Source: Clostridium sp. Marseille-P299 (GTDB lineage Bacteria; Bacillota; Clostridia; Lachnospirales; Lachnospiraceae). From it: 64,000 nt of DNA. A model generated the notes under the pieces. The model had not been told where the DNA came from and made no database searches. It saw nothing but the letters and a program-made list of their open reading frames with translations. Both the position numbers and the translations under genes were made by a program. The DNA is taken from the NCBI RefSeq assembly GCF_900078195.1, contig NZ_FJVE01000006.1, positions 250,501 to 314,500 on the forward strand, read 5' to 3'. Shown here piece by piece: positions 37,888-47,457 of this stretch; position 1 is the first letter of the stretch; each line of letters opens with the position of its first letter.

Positions 37888-38901
37888 CTACAATTCTGCG
37901 ATTAAAGCCTTTACAGCTTCTTCTGTGGTTGCCCATGATGTAACAAAACGTACGCAAGTATGTGTTTCATCCACTCTTTCTTGCTTTTCAAAAATGAAAT
38001 TCTTTTCAAGCTCTTTTATTTTATCATCGGTAAAAATAACGAATAATTGATTTGAATAGGAGTCCGTTTTTAATTGATAACCTTTTAAAATAAGATTATT
38101 TTTTATTTCCATAGCCATGTCATTTGCATGTTTCCCTAATTTAAGATATAAGTCATCCTCAAATAACTCGCTAAATTGTATTCCAAGTAATCTTCCTTTG
38201 GCTAATAAACCACCTCGTTGTTTGATGTGGTAACGAAAATCTTCTTTTAAGGAATCGTTACAAATTACTACTGCTTCGCCAAATAACGCACCATTTTTTG
38301 TTCCGCCGATATAAAATACATCTGCTAAATTTGGTAAATCCTCCAACAAAATATCATTTTCTAAAGAGGCAAGTGCAGAGCCTAATCTTGCGCCATCTAA
38401 GAAAAAAAGCAATGATAACTCCTTGCAACATTCATATAATGCCCTAAGCTCTTCTTTTTTATATAAGGTACCTAATTCGGTTGTATTTGAAACATAAACC
38501 ATCTTTGGCTGAACCATATGTTCATCTGGATGGTTTTCGCAAATTTCTTTTATTTGCGAAGGTGTTAATTTTCCATCTTTTGTTTCAACGGTTAAAACCT
38601 TATGACCAGTGGCTTCAATTGCCCCTGTCTCATGTACGTTGATATGTCCAGTAGCAGCCGCAATTACTGCTTGATGTGGACGAAGTGCAGAAGCTATCAC
38701 TGTTTGATTCGCTTGTGTACCCCCAACAAGGAAATGAATATCTACATTTTCGCAATGTAATCTCTTTTTTATTTTTGTCTTCGCTAACTCACAATATTCA
38801 TCACAACCATATCCAACGCTTTGGATAAAATTCGTCTTAGTGAGTGCCTCTATAATATTAGGATGTGCTCCTTCACTGTAATCATTCTTAAAGCTATACA
38901 T
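37888..38901 (-). CDS. ltaE: Low-specificity L-threonine aldolase
   Basis: 337-aa PLP enzyme cleaving threonine to glycine and acetaldehyde, or the related beta-eliminating lyase activity. Evidence: FLVGGTQANQTVIASALRPH, DGARLGSALASLE, and the PLP lysine in FYIGGTKNGALFGEAVV. The start codon overlaps the GNAT stop by one base (TAATG) after GAGGAATTT, so the two genes are coupled. Full length. Confidence 0.93.
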   Translation of the reverse strand: MYSFKNDYSEGAHPNIIEALTKTNFIQSVGYGCDEYCELAKTKIKKRLHCENVDIHFLVGGTQANQTVIASALRPHQAVIAAATGHINVHETGAIEATGHKVLTVETKDGKLTPSQIKEICENHPDEHMVQPKMVYVSNTTELGTLYKKEELRALYECCKELSLLFFLDGARLGSALASLENDILLEDLPNLADVFYIGGTKNGALFGEAVVICNDSLKEDFRYHIKQRGGLLAKGRLLGIQFSELFEDDLYLKLGKHANDMAMEIKNNLILKGYQLKTDSYSNQLFVIFTDDKIKELEKNFIFEKQERVDETHTCVRFVTSWATTEEAVKALIAEL

Positions 38902-39422
38902 TAAAATTCCTCCCTTATGCCTTTTTCATACGCTAGTCGTTCACTGCCATCTTTTAGATATATAATTCCACATTGAGTAAAGGCAAGTTTATTTAACAGC
39001 TTTTGCATAGGAACATTGTCTTTATGTGTATCAATTCTTAAACTATGAACGCCTTGTTTTCTTGCAATATCTTGAATTTGGTGTATTAATTTTGCAGCAA
39101 CTCCACTACCTAGATACTCCTTATGAACTGCGATTCTATGAATCACTCCATACGGTTCATCTAAAATCCACTTTCCCTGATATATTTTATTATAAGTTTC
39201 TTCTCCGTCAAAAGACAGCGCAACCGTAGCAACGACTTTTTGATTAGAATCATCCACAAAGACATAACTATTCTCTTGTTTCATATCATTTAAAATTGTA
39301 TCCTCATTTGGATATTGATTTTGCCATTGATCTATATTTTGTAATCGTAAGCTCTCTTGTGCATGGGAAATTATCGCCATAATATCGGGCAAATCTAATC
39401 TAGTTGATTTTCTTAATGTCAT
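38901..39422 (-). CDS. GNAT family N-acetyltransferase
   Basis: 173 aa. The GNAT acetyl-CoA loop is visible in IHRIAVHKEYLGSGVAAKLI (motif A, RxxGxG-like), followed by SLRIDTHKDNVPMQKLLNKL and GFxxCG-like FTQCGIIYL. The substrate is unknown. It is translationally coupled to threonine aldolase. The giant hairpin at 39504-39617 lies about 80 bp upstream. Confidence 0.9.
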   Translation of the reverse strand: MTLRKSTRLDLPDIMAIISHAQESLRLQNIDQWQNQYPNEDTILNDMKQENSYVFVDDSNQKVVATVALSFDGEETYNKIYQGKWILDEPYGVIHRIAVHKEYLGSGVAAKLIHQIQDIARKQGVHSLRIDTHKDNVPMQKLLNKLAFTQCGIIYLKDGSERLAYEKGIREEF

Positions 39423-39503
39423 ATATGCAATCTCACCCTTCCTTTCAATAAGAGTATTGTAAACTACTTTGTTTCTACATACAACCTACTTCTTTATTTA
39501 CAA

Positions 39504-39617
39504 TAAAAAAATACCTAGTCTAATCGCATAAACGTTCCGGTCACATGTATGTCCCACGCCTTTTTTCTAAATGGCACGGAATTACATGAGTTACTGTTTA
39601 TACGATGGATCTAGGTA
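39504..39617 (-). terminator. Very long hairpin terminator of the wall-peptide locus
   Basis: A 106-nt imperfect palindrome. TACCTAG (39512) pairs with CTAGGTA (39611-39617), then AATCG/CGAT, ATAAAC/GTTTAT, GTCACATGTA/TACATGAGTTAC and CGCC/GGCA pair inwards around TTTTTTCTAAAT. On the minus strand it ends in seven T. It could alternatively be an attenuator for the GNAT-aldolase genes. Confidence 0.7.
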
Positions 39618-39659
39618 AATGTTTTTACGTTTAATGTCAGATTTGTATTTCTTCTTCAA

Positions 39660-39785
39660 GGAGCATCAATCTAATGTTGATTTTAATTTTTATATTACAA
39701 ACATCAATCTATGCAAATTTATTTTCATATTACTAATCTGTCACAAATATCAGTCAATTCCTAATTTATCTTCCGATTAAAATTA
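39660..39785. repeat. Degenerate ~44-bp repeats at the 3' end of the serine hydrolase gene
   Basis: Minus strand shows two copies of TAGATTGATG and two AT-rich TAATATRAAAATWAAA blocks at a spacing of about 44 bp. The copies have diverged and the boundary is unclear. Confidence 0.4.
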
Positions 39786-40631
39786 TCAATTCAATGTTAA
39801 TTTGCCTTTTAGCGTCATATATTGATCAAAAATTAATCGACTGACCTTGGAACCGAACTCAGTTGCTGAATGTTCAGCATAATATACTGGATCATGGAAG
39901 TTTTTGTTCATTAATACAATTACATACTTCCCATATGGTGTTGATACAATTCCCCCATCATTTCTACACGCATTCATACTACCACTTTTGGAGGCTACAT
40001 AGATTAGCTCTTCTTCATAGGTATCTTCATCAATCAGTGCTTGTGGGAAGCGTTTTGTTAGCATGGAATTATAATGTTGTTTTTTAAATATTTCTAACAT
40101 TTCACGTGAAGCTTCCTTACTTACCAATTCTTCATTGCATAATCGTTCAAATAATGTTGCATAATCTCTAGGCGTTGTTGTTCCAAGTTTATCATATTTT
40201 TCAAAGTCTAGCTTATTATGTAGTACTGTGCTACTAAAACCTTGGTTTTTCATAAAAGTATTGATGGTATCTATCCCAAGATAATCAATTATCATATTTG
40301 TAGCTATGTTGTCGCTGACAATGATCATTAGAGTTGCTATATTTTTTACAGTCATTGTCACACCTAGGTCTAAGCTTCTTAAGATTCCGCTACCATCAAT
40401 GAAGTTATCACTTGTATATGTTAGCATATCATCTAGACTTTTATTTCCCTTTTGGACCTCATCATAAAGACAAGCTAAAATATAGGATTTTACTGTACTA
40501 GCTGTTTCAAATTCCTCATCAACATTTATCTCAATTTTAGTACCTTTAAAATCATTAATATAAATTCCCATTAAACCATCATAGCTTAAAATCTCTGCCT
40601 TAATTCTATCTAATAACGTAATTTCTCTCAT
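39786..40631 (-). CDS. Class A beta-lactamase-fold serine hydrolase
   Basis: 281 aa without a signal peptide. It keeps the penicilloyl-serine triads: Ser45-x-x-Lys48 (STVK), Ser106-Asp-Asn108 (VSDNIATN) and Lys215-Ser-Gly (SKSGSMN). The omega-loop ExxLN of true class A beta-lactamases is not visible, so deacylation of beta-lactams is doubtful. It is probably cytoplasmic and acts on a peptide or ester; its place at the end of a murein-peptide operon suggests a peptidase (inference). AAGGAG precedes ATG. Confidence 0.85.
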   Translation of the reverse strand: MREITLLDRIKAEILSYDGLMGIYINDFKGTKIEINVDEEFETASTVKSYILACLYDEVQKGNKSLDDMLTYTSDNFIDGSGILRSLDLGVTMTVKNIATLMIIVSDNIATNMIIDYLGIDTINTFMKNQGFSSTVLHNKLDFEKYDKLGTTTPRDYATLFERLCNEELVSKEASREMLEIFKKQHYNSMLTKRFPQALIDEDTYEEELIYVASKSGSMNACRNDGGIVSTPYGKYVIVLMNKNFHDPVYYAEHSATEFGSKVSRLIFDQYMTLKGKLTLN

Positions 40632-40641
40632 TTACTTCTCC

Positions 40642-41730
40642 TTATTTTAGTATTTCTTTATAAACTCGCATCACATTTTTATAAAAAATAGCTTCAATTA
40701 CTTCATTTGAAAACCCTTCATCTCTTAATGCTTGTTCTAAAAGTGGCATATCAGCTCCATCCTTTAGTTCTTCATTGGTATTAATACCATCAAAATCAGA
40801 ACCGAGTCCAACACATTCATACCCACCAATATGGATGATATGTTTGATTTGTTTAACAATTAATGAAAGGCTACCATGTGCAACTTCCCCGTCTTTCACT
40901 TCTTGTAAAAACTCTGGTTCAAAATTAATACCCATGACTCCCCCTCGGTTTGCTAGTGCTCGTATCATATCATCTGTCATGTTGCGATAATGGTTACAGA
41001 CACTTCTTGCATTGGAGTGACTTGCCACAAAGGGATTACTTGTATGTTTAATAACATCATAAAAACCAGCATCGGATAAGTGGGATACATCAATAATCAT
41101 GCCTAATCGTTCCATTTCATAAAGAAATTCTATTCCCTTTTTCGTTAACCCATTAACCGTATTAGGACAGGTGCGATATGCCTCTACGCCATTTGGAGTA
41201 ATTGCATTAGGATATCCAAGTTCATTGATATAATTCCATGTCAAGGTCATCATGCGGACACCTAATCGATAGAAATTACGAAGATGCGCTAACTCTCCTT
41301 TTGTAACTCCACCTTCTTCAATGGTTAATAATGCCGACATTTTTCCTTCTTCTTTATTTTTTAGGATATCTTCATATGTTTTTGCTACTCTAATACTATC
41401 CTTATTTTGTTCTATTTCTTCATAGAAAGTATCAATCAATTTCAAGCACCATTCCAGTGGTTTATCTCTATTCATCAAATTCGTGTACATGGCAAAGTTT
41501 TGAACTAAATAATCTCCAGCTTTCATCTTTTCAATATCTAAATGGAGTTTGTTCCTCTTTAAACTAATCGGAGTTTGTAACATAGTGTCTTGATTACAAA
41601 TCATTTCTGTTTCTATATTATTCTTCGCTTCTTTATTCTTTGTTTCTTTATTACTCTCCATTTTTTCTAGTATTTGTTTACTTTTTAAAATAATAGAAAT
41701 TGTATCACAATGCATATCTGCTACTTTCAT
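40642..41730 (-). CDS. Membrane dipeptidase-type M19 peptidase
   Basis: 362 aa from ATG 41730 (GGAGG 7 nt upstream; an upstream ATG at 41805 lacks a site). Zinc ligands: His7 and Asp9 in MHCDT, Glu in LLTIEEGG, His in IDVSHLSD and His in VASHSNARSV. A low-complexity insert near residues 22-58, rich in Glu, Lys and Asn, is unusual for the family. It hydrolyses dipeptides with tolerance for D residues at the C-terminus. In this cluster it could split the L-Ala-L-Glu made by the epimerase at 49840 (inference). Confidence 0.93.
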   Translation of the reverse strand: MKVADMHCDTISIILKSKQILEKMESNKETKNKEAKNNIETEMICNQDTMLQTPISLKRNKLHLDIEKMKAGDYLVQNFAMYTNLMNRDKPLEWCLKLIDTFYEEIEQNKDSIRVAKTYEDILKNKEEGKMSALLTIEEGGVTKGELAHLRNFYRLGVRMMTLTWNYINELGYPNAITPNGVEAYRTCPNTVNGLTKKGIEFLYEMERLGMIIDVSHLSDAGFYDVIKHTSNPFVASHSNARSVCNHYRNMTDDMIRALANRGGVMGINFEPEFLQEVKDGEVAHGSLSLIVKQIKHIIHIGGYECVGLGSDFDGINTNEELKDGADMPLLEQALRDEGFSNEVIEAIFYKNVMRVYKEILK

Positions 41731-41807
41731 CTTAATCCTCCATTTAAATCTAAAACTCCCGCCTCGAATAGTTAAAACTTTGCATCCCATTGGAATATCC
41801 TTCATCC

Positions 41808-41906
41808 AATCTTTTGTTTAGAAATCATTTGCTTTCGAATCTTTTGTTTCAAATCTTTTGTTTTCAAATCATTTGTTTTCGAATCTTATATTTTTAAATC
41901 TCATAT
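41808..41906. repeat. Seven 15-bp tandem units reaching into the CDP-alcohol transferase stop
   Basis: Units of 14-15 bp start at 41808, 41823, 41838, 41852, 41867, 41882 and 41897, with consensus AATCTTTTGTTTTCA. The seventh overlaps the stop codon of the gene at 41901, so the array seems to have grown out of the coding tail. No terminator hairpin is associated. Confidence 0.8.
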
Positions 41907-42428
41907 TTTAAATAGACTCTTTCGATTCACGATAAGTTCCTTTGATGTCAAATGTATTAATAACTCTTCTATTGCTGATATACATGCCGTCATACATATA
42001 AAATAAAGACCAGTATTAACCTTTGTAAATAACAAAGAAAACGGATATAAAAATATCAAAAACCCTGTTACCTTATTCAAAACAGAATGTAACATTGCAA
42101 AGGTTTTATATCTTATAAAAACTACCAAAAGAGATATCATGCGAAGAACAAAGATTGCTATAATCCAAACAAGTAGAGTCACATTTATCTGCAAAAAAGG
42201 ATAAATTGTATAAATTAAAATAAATAATAAAATTGCATCAGCAATAGAATCTAGTTTTTCACCAAGTTTACTTGTTGTATTGGTTTTTCTTGCAATAAAT
42301 CCGTCCAGTACATCACTACATCCACATAGGAAATAAATTACATAGTATATAAAACCTAAAGGTCTTACCAAAAGTAACACCAAAGAAAGTGCAATCCTAG
42401 ATATCGTTATATAGTTAGGTATTGACAT
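41901..42428 (-). CDS. CDP-alcohol phosphatidyltransferase
   Basis: 175 aa from ATG 42428, with AAGGAG 9 nt upstream. The signature is exact: D-x2-D-G-x2-A-R-x8-G-x3-D-x3-D in SDVLDGFIARKTNTTSKLGE followed by KLDSIAD. About five to six membrane helices. It transfers a phosphatidyl group from CDP-diacylglycerol to an alcohol (glycerol-3-phosphate, serine or inositol); the acceptor cannot be told. It is an odd member of an otherwise peptide-related operon. Confidence 0.93.
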   Translation of the reverse strand: MSIPNYITISRIALSLVLLLVRPLGFIYYVIYFLCGCSDVLDGFIARKTNTTSKLGEKLDSIADAILLFILIYTIYPFLQINVTLLVWIIAIFVLRMISLLVVFIRYKTFAMLHSVLNKVTGFLIFLYPFSLLFTKVNTGLYFICMTACISAIEELLIHLTSKELIVNRKSLFKI

Positions 42429-42448
42429 CAAATACCGCTCCTTCATAA

Positions 42449-43348
42449 TTAATAAAATACAGAACCTGTCGCAGTTAATATTCTTAGAAGATCCTCTCTA
42501 TACTCTTTATCTACTGGATTTAAACTATTTATAACAACACCGTCACTTCCATTTCTAGCGGTGGAATGAATGTACTTATCATCTCCGATGTACATGGCAA
42601 TATGCCCTGGAAAATATAACAGATCTCCAGGCTTTTTCAGTTCAAAGGGAATTTCTTTTACTGGAAAACCTTCTTTTATACTTGCATCACGATATATGAC
42701 TAATCCGGCGAGCATATAGCTAATAGAAGTTAGTCCGGAACAATCAATTCCTAAACTAGTCTTTCCTCCCCAACGATATTGTGTTCCTAAATAAGAAAAT
42801 GCATTTCTAACAAGTTCTTTTCTAAATTCTTCTTCGCTCTTATGTAAAGAATTTCTTATATAATCATATGGAGTTGCAAACACATCCACTTCCATCTTGT
42901 AACGAAGGAACCCATCTTCATACATGGATGGTTCTAATCTAGCGAGGAAATTTTGCTTCATATAACCGGTGATACCATCAACTAAACCTACTTTCACCCA
43001 ACCATTTGTATCTTCAGGCTCTAATACTGCAACTTGCGCGCCTCTAGTTAAACTAGTAATAATAGCACCTTGAACTTTAGGCATAGAAAGAACATCCGCA
43101 TAGGACTGAACAACTACCATTCGATATGCTTTATTCCAAGTAAGAACTGCCTCATTATTTTTAAGAAAATGATACTTATTCATGAACCCTTCATATCGAT
43201 AATGAGTACGAATTCGGTACCAATCCTCATTCACCTTTTCTAGCAATTCTATCTTCATTCCATATAATACTTCATCTTCTAACGAGCTATTATAATTTGT
43301 TTCTTTCATAATGGGTGCAATGGCTATTCGTATTAATGCATATGACAT
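42449..43348 (-). CDS. SH3b-NlpC/P60 endopeptidase, YkfC-like, cytoplasmic
   Basis: 299 aa from ATG 43348 (GGAGG 7 nt upstream). No signal peptide. Two or three SH3-like domains fill residues 1-165, then NlpC/P60 with Cys203 (GIDCSGLTSIS), His249 (FPGHIAMYIG) and a further polar residue at His261. This arrangement matches gamma-D-glutamyl-diamino acid endopeptidases of the YkfC group, which split L-Ala-gamma-D-Glu from mDAP inside the cell. It fits between an oligopeptide importer and an Ala-Glu epimerase. Confidence 0.92.
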   Translation of the reverse strand: MSYALIRIAIAPIMKETNYNSSLEDEVLYGMKIELLEKVNEDWYRIRTHYRYEGFMNKYHFLKNNEAVLTWNKAYRMVVVQSYADVLSMPKVQGAIITSLTRGAQVAVLEPEDTNGWVKVGLVDGITGYMKQNFLARLEPSMYEDGFLRYKMEVDVFATPYDYIRNSLHKSEEEFRKELVRNAFSYLGTQYRWGGKTSLGIDCSGLTSISYMLAGLVIYRDASIKEGFPVKEIPFELKKPGDLLYFPGHIAMYIGDDKYIHSTARNGSDGVVINSLNPVDKEYREDLLRILTATGSVFY

Positions 43349-43438
43349 ATTTAACCTCCATTTCTGCGCGACTTTGCGCATTAAGTTATATTGAAGATAT
43401 AAAAAACACGTGATTGCCTAAGCTTTGATATGAGAAAT

Positions 43439-43469
43439 CAGGGTGTCTAACAAGTTAGAAGACACCCTG
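43439..43469 (-). terminator. Hairpin between oppF and the YkfC-like gene
   Basis: Perfect arms CAGGGTGTCT and AGACACCCTG around an 11-nt loop. The minus strand downstream is only moderately T-rich, so it may be a leaky terminator or an mRNA-processing hairpin. Confidence 0.55.
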
Positions 43470-43493
43470 TGTATAATTACTACTATACTAACT

Positions 43494-44468
43494 TTATCTA
43501 TTTATCTTAACTAGCTTATGATCCAGTCTTTTTTTATACTCCACTAACTCCTTTTCATTTCCATATATAAAATGTTCTGGTTCTATTTCCACCCACTTTG
43601 GTCGATCTTTCGAATAATCATGCATAGATTTATCGTATACAATAAGTTTCTTTTTCTTTTCTGCAATGGGATCTGGCAAAGGAATCGCTGATAACAATGC
43701 TCTTGTATAAGGATGCAACGGATTTTCAAACAGTTTCTCTGTCTTTGCTAATTCTACAATCTTCCCCTTATGAATAACTGCAATTCTATCAGCAATAAAT
43801 CGCATCACTGATAAATCATGAGCAACAAAAAGGTAAGTTAACCCTCTCTCCTTTTGAAGGCTCGATAGTAAATTCAAGACTTGAGCACGGATGGAAACAT
43901 CAAGGGCTGAAATTGGTTCATCCGCGATAATAAATTCAGGTTCCATAATTAAAGCTCTTGCAATTCCTATTCGCTGTCTTTGTCCTCCAGAAAACTCGTG
44001 GGGAAAACGGCTTGCAAATTCCGGTAATAAACCAACATCTAATAAAGCCTTTTCTACTCTTTCTTTTCGTTCACTTTCAGATAATTTAATCTTTCTGTTA
44101 TATAGCCCTTCCGATACGATATAATCAACTTTTGCTCTTTCATTTAAAGAAGCCATTGGGTCTTGGAAAATCATTTGAATCTTGTTTGTTAACTCTAAAT
44201 CCTTTTCTTTTGTGATATTCCCGTTAATTTTTTCCCCATCAAACAATATTTCACCAGAGGCAGTTGGATGAATTCGAATAATCGCGCGTCCTATCGTAGT
44301 TTTACCACTTCCAGATTCTCCAACTAAACCAAAGGTTTCACCTTTATATATATCAAAACTTACATTGTCGACTGCAACGAATTTATTCTTTCTCTCACCA
44401 AACGTTACCGTAACATTCTTTACTTCTAGTAACTTATCTCCTATAACTTTTTTATTTTCATCATTCAT
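43494..44468 (-). CDS. oppF: Oligopeptide ABC transporter ATP-binding protein OppF
   Basis: 324-aa ATPase. Walker [15 protein letters not shown], signature [14 protein letters not shown], Walker [13 protein letters not shown] and H-loop [11 protein letters not shown] are all present. The C-terminal oligopeptide-transporter extension ([12 protein letters not shown]) marks the Opp/Dpp group. Its start overlaps the oppD stop by one base. Confidence 0.95.
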   Translation of the reverse strand: MNDENKKVIGDKLLEVKNVTVTFGERKNKFVAVDNVSFDIYKGETFGLVGESGSGKTTIGRAIIRIHPTASGEILFDGEKINGNITKEKDLELTNKIQMIFQDPMASLNERAKVDYIVSEGLYNRKIKLSESERKERVEKALLDVGLLPEFASRFPHEFSGGQRQRIGIARALIMEPEFIIADEPISALDVSIRAQVLNLLSSLQKERGLTYLFVAHDLSVMRFIADRIAVIHKGKIVELAKTEKLFENPLHPYTRALLSAIPLPDPIAEKKKKLIVYDKSMHDYSKDRPKWVEIEPEHFIYGNEKELVEYKKRLDHKLVKINR

Positions 44469-45505
44469 TATGCTCTCCCCCCTTGCATACGTAATATCTT
44501 AATATGCTCCGGTGGTTCTACTTTTGGTGCTCTCTCATCCAGCAACCAAGAACGTACCTTATGCGTTTCTGTCACATCAAAATATGGTGGGCGTTTTTCA
44601 AAATCTATCTTTAAAGCCCTAGGATTTCTCGGTGCAAATGCATCACCTTTTACTGGTAAAAATAGATTTGGAGGCGTTCCCTGTATCGTATATAAATCCT
44701 CCCCTTTCACCCCTAGTTGCGGTAAGGAGGATAATAACGCCCAAGTATATGGATGCCTTGGATCATAAAATATTTCTTCACTTGTTCCAAGCTCAACAAT
44801 ATCACCGGCATACATAACAGCAATGCGATCTGCAACATTAGCAACAACACCCAGATCATGTGTTATATAAATGGTTGTTAAATCAAATTTCTTTTTCAGA
44901 TTCTTTAACAAATCAAGAATTTGTGCCTGTATTGTTACATCCAGTGCTGTTGTTGGTTCATCACAAATAAGGATTTTAGGTCTACAAGCAACAGCAATTG
45001 CTATAACAACACGCTGTCTCATACCACCTGAAAATTCATGTGGGTATTGTTTATAACGACGTTCTGGTTCTGAGATTCCTACATCTTTAAGAATCTCAAG
45101 TGTAGCAGCTTTCGCTGCTCCCCCTTTTAATCCCTGATGCATTTTTACAGCTTCTGCAATCTGATTACCAATAGTTTTCAGTGGATTTAAACTAGTCATT
45201 GGATCTTGTAATACCATCGCAATTTCTTTTCCGCGAATCTTAATCCAATCTTTTTCTTTTCTCAAATTTGTTAAATTAGTCCCCTTATAAACAATCTCAC
45301 CAGTATCAATAAATCCATTCGCATCTAATAGGCCCATAAATGTTTTCGTGAATACTGATTTACCAGAACCAGATTCTCCTACGATTGCTAAACTCTCTCC
45401 CTCATATATATCTAATGAAATATCACGAATTGCATGAAGTACTCTACCTCGGAGGTTGAACTTCACATTTAAATCTCTAACCGATAAAATAGGTGCTTGA
45501 TTCAT
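44468..45505 (-). CDS. oppD: Oligopeptide ABC transporter ATP-binding protein OppD
   Basis: 345-aa ATPase. Walker [15 protein letters not shown], signature [14 protein letters not shown], Walker [14 protein letters not shown]-loop [10 protein letters not shown], and the Opp-type C-terminal region [12 protein letters not shown]. The Cys-rich Fe-S loop seen in many OppD proteins is not evident in this copy. GGAGG precedes ATG. Encoded 12 bp after oppC. Confidence 0.95.
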   Translation of the reverse strand: MNQAPILSVRDLNVKFNLRGRVLHAIRDISLDIYEGESLAIVGESGSGKSVFTKTFMGLLDANGFIDTGEIVYKGTNLTNLRKEKDWIKIRGKEIAMVLQDPMTSLNPLKTIGNQIAEAVKMHQGLKGGAAKAATLEILKDVGISEPERRYKQYPHEFSGGMRQRVVIAIAVACRPKILICDEPTTALDVTIQAQILDLLKNLKKKFDLTTIYITHDLGVVANVADRIAVMYAGDIVELGTSEEIFYDPRHPYTWALLSSLPQLGVKGEDLYTIQGTPPNLFLPVKGDAFAPRNPRALKIDFEKRPPYFDVTETHKVRSWLLDERAPKVEPPEHIKILRMQGGRA

Positions 45506-45517
45506 CTGTTCTCCTCC

Positions 45518-46516
45518 TTACACATGGTTCTTTGGATCTGCTGCATCTGCAAATGCATTTCCAATTATATAAAATGATATTGTTACAATTGACATAACGA
45601 TTGTTGGAAATACCAATTGATAACGCAATCCTGCTTCCATTAGTATCTTACGACTTCCACTGATTAGATTTCCAAGACTCGGAATATTAATAGGTAAACC
45701 AAGACCGATATAGGATATAAATACTTCACTTCCAATTGCTGCTGGAATCGCTAAAGCCATTCTTAGCATAATAACAGAAACAAGATAAGGTAGTAAATTT
45801 TTAATTATAATCCTTCTCGTTGGCGTACCAAGACATCTTGATGCTAAATTATAGTCTCTATCTCTAATGATTAAGATTTGATTTCTAATAAATCTCGCCA
45901 TTGCAATCCATCCTGTAATTGACATAGCAATAACTAAAGAATGTATGCTTGGTCTCATTATGTATGAAAATAAAATTAATACAATTGTATTTGGTATGTT
46001 ATCAAGTACATTATAAATTTCCGTTAAAATAAAATCTAACTTTCTAACATAGCCCCACAGTACACCAATGGTTATACCAATCACGGCTTCAATGCTAGCC
46101 ACTAAAAATCCGATCAATAAAGATGTCCTGGTTCCTGACCATATACGGCTCCATAAATCCTGGCCAATTGAATTCGTTCCAAACCAAAACTGTGAATTTG
46201 GCTTTTGATTACTTATTATTTTTCCTGTTTCATCGTTGTTTACTAAATTCGGTGGTATTTGGCCTGGTAGAAATGGTTGAATAAATGTAAACAATAAAAT
46301 ACCTATAATAACAATTAATAATGCGACTGCCATATGGTTCTTCAAAAAAGCTTGAAGTGTACTCCTCCAATAGGAATAATTCGAATATCCCCCACGCTCT
46401 GCAGCACTACTATCATATTCTGCAAATGAGAATAATTCACTTTCAGACAAGGTACCTTTTTTCTTTTGCTCAAAACTTTCAGTCATCATCTTTGTCTTCT
46501 TATCTCTTAGAGTCAT
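45518..46516 (-). CDS. oppC: Oligopeptide ABC transporter permease OppC
   Basis: 332 aa. A ~65-residue cytoplasmic N-terminus precedes about six membrane helices. The BPD_transp_1 EAA-type loop is seen in ASRCLGTPTRRIIIKNLLPY. FGTNSIGQDLWSRIWSGTR is the family's conserved extracytoplasmic lead. The start overlaps the oppB stop region by one base. The length is at the upper end because of the N-terminus. Confidence 0.94.
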   Translation of the reverse strand: MTLRDKKTKMMTESFEQKKKGTLSESELFSFAEYDSSAAERGGYSNYSYWRSTLQAFLKNHMAVALLIVIIGILLFTFIQPFLPGQIPPNLVNNDETGKIISNQKPNSQFWFGTNSIGQDLWSRIWSGTRTSLLIGFLVASIEAVIGITIGVLWGYVRKLDFILTEIYNVLDNIPNTIVLILFSYIMRPSIHSLVIAMSITGWIAMARFIRNQILIIRDRDYNLASRCLGTPTRRIIIKNLLPYLVSVIMLRMALAIPAAIGSEVFISYIGLGLPINIPSLGNLISGSRKILMEAGLRYQLVFPTIVMSIVTISFYIIGNAFADAADPKNHV

Positions 46517-47457
46517 TAACGTGCACCTCCTTTTTTCGTTAGACTAATTCTAGGATCAATAATGCACATAAGCACATCTCCTAACATTAGTCCAAGAATT
46601 CCTACAGAGGCAAACAATATAACAAGTGCCTGAACCATCATATTATCTTGTTTTTGAACAACATTAACTAGTAGGCCACCCATTCCTGGTATACTATATA
46701 AAGACTCCACGTAAATAGATCCAATCATAGTATTTAAAATCGAGGTTGGTATGTATTGTACCATTGGGACAAAGGCATTACGAAAAACATGGCTTGACAT
46801 TATACGACTACTTGAAAGCCCTTTTGCCTTCGCAAGCTTTACATAATCTTTATTGCTTTCATCCACCATATATCTTCGTAACCACATTGCATAATAAGCA
46901 ATATTTCCAATTGCTAATGAAAAAAGTGGTAAAATCCAAGTCGACGGATCATTTGCTTTAAAAAGCAACTTTAAATTAAGCCATTCTGTTCCATATACTT
47001 GAATAAATAAAAAATAAACAGCAGCTGGTACGGCTTGAATAAATACAATAAATCCTGTTCCTAGCTTATCAAAAAATTTTCCTTTTGATTTTGCCATGAA
47101 TAATCCCATTGGAATACCAACTAACATCGAAATACCAATGGATGCTATACCAAATTTCATAGAAATAGGAACTTTATCTGAAATAATATCTACAATAGGA
47201 ACATTGGCACGATATGTTCTCGAAATCCCTAAGTCTCCTTTTAATAGATTCTTAAAAAAATCAAATAACTGTACAATCAATGGCTTATTTAACCCCATAT
47301 TGTCAAGCCCTGCTTGGATTTGTGCCTCTGTTAATTTATCAAAATTTTGAAAATATCCCTCAATTGGCATTAACCGCAATAAAGAAAATACGATAATTAT
47401 TATAATAAACAATGTGACGATGGATCTTGCAAAACGTTTTCCAAGGTATTTTATCAT
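46516..47457 (-). CDS. oppB: Oligopeptide ABC transporter permease OppB
   Basis: 313 aa from ATG 47457 (AAGGAG upstream; the ATG at 47478 comes before the site). N-terminus MIKYLGKRFARSIVTLFIII is the first membrane helix, followed by about five more. The EAA-type loop is KLAKAKGLSSSRIMSSHVFR, and PGMGGLLV lies in the usual place. A 270-bp gap with a hairpin separates it from oppA. Confidence 0.95.
   Translation of the reverse strand: MIKYLGKRFARSIVTLFIIIIIVFSLLRLMPIEGYFQNFDKLTEAQIQAGLDNMGLNKPLIVQLFDFFKNLLKGDLGISRTYRANVPIVDIISDKVPISMKFGIASIGISMLVGIPMGLFMAKSKGKFFDKLGTGFIVFIQAVPAAVYFLFIQVYGTEWLNLKLLFKANDPSTWILPLFSLAIGNIAYYAMWLRRYMVDESNKDYVKLAKAKGLSSSRIMSSHVFRNAFVPMVQYIPTSILNTMIGSIYVESLYSIPGMGGLLVNVVQKQDNMMVQALVILFASVGILGLMLGDVLMCIIDPRISLTKKGGAR

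Larger units (their letters stand above)
39423..39785. other. Intergenic region before the GNAT gene
   Basis: Contains the long hairpin terminator at 39504-39617 and degenerate ~44-bp repeats at about 39660-39785. Confidence 0.6.

Noticed and set aside
39786..40631. Antibiotic-resistance beta-lactamase
   Set aside because: No signal peptide and no ExxLN motif; the context is muropeptide recycling.
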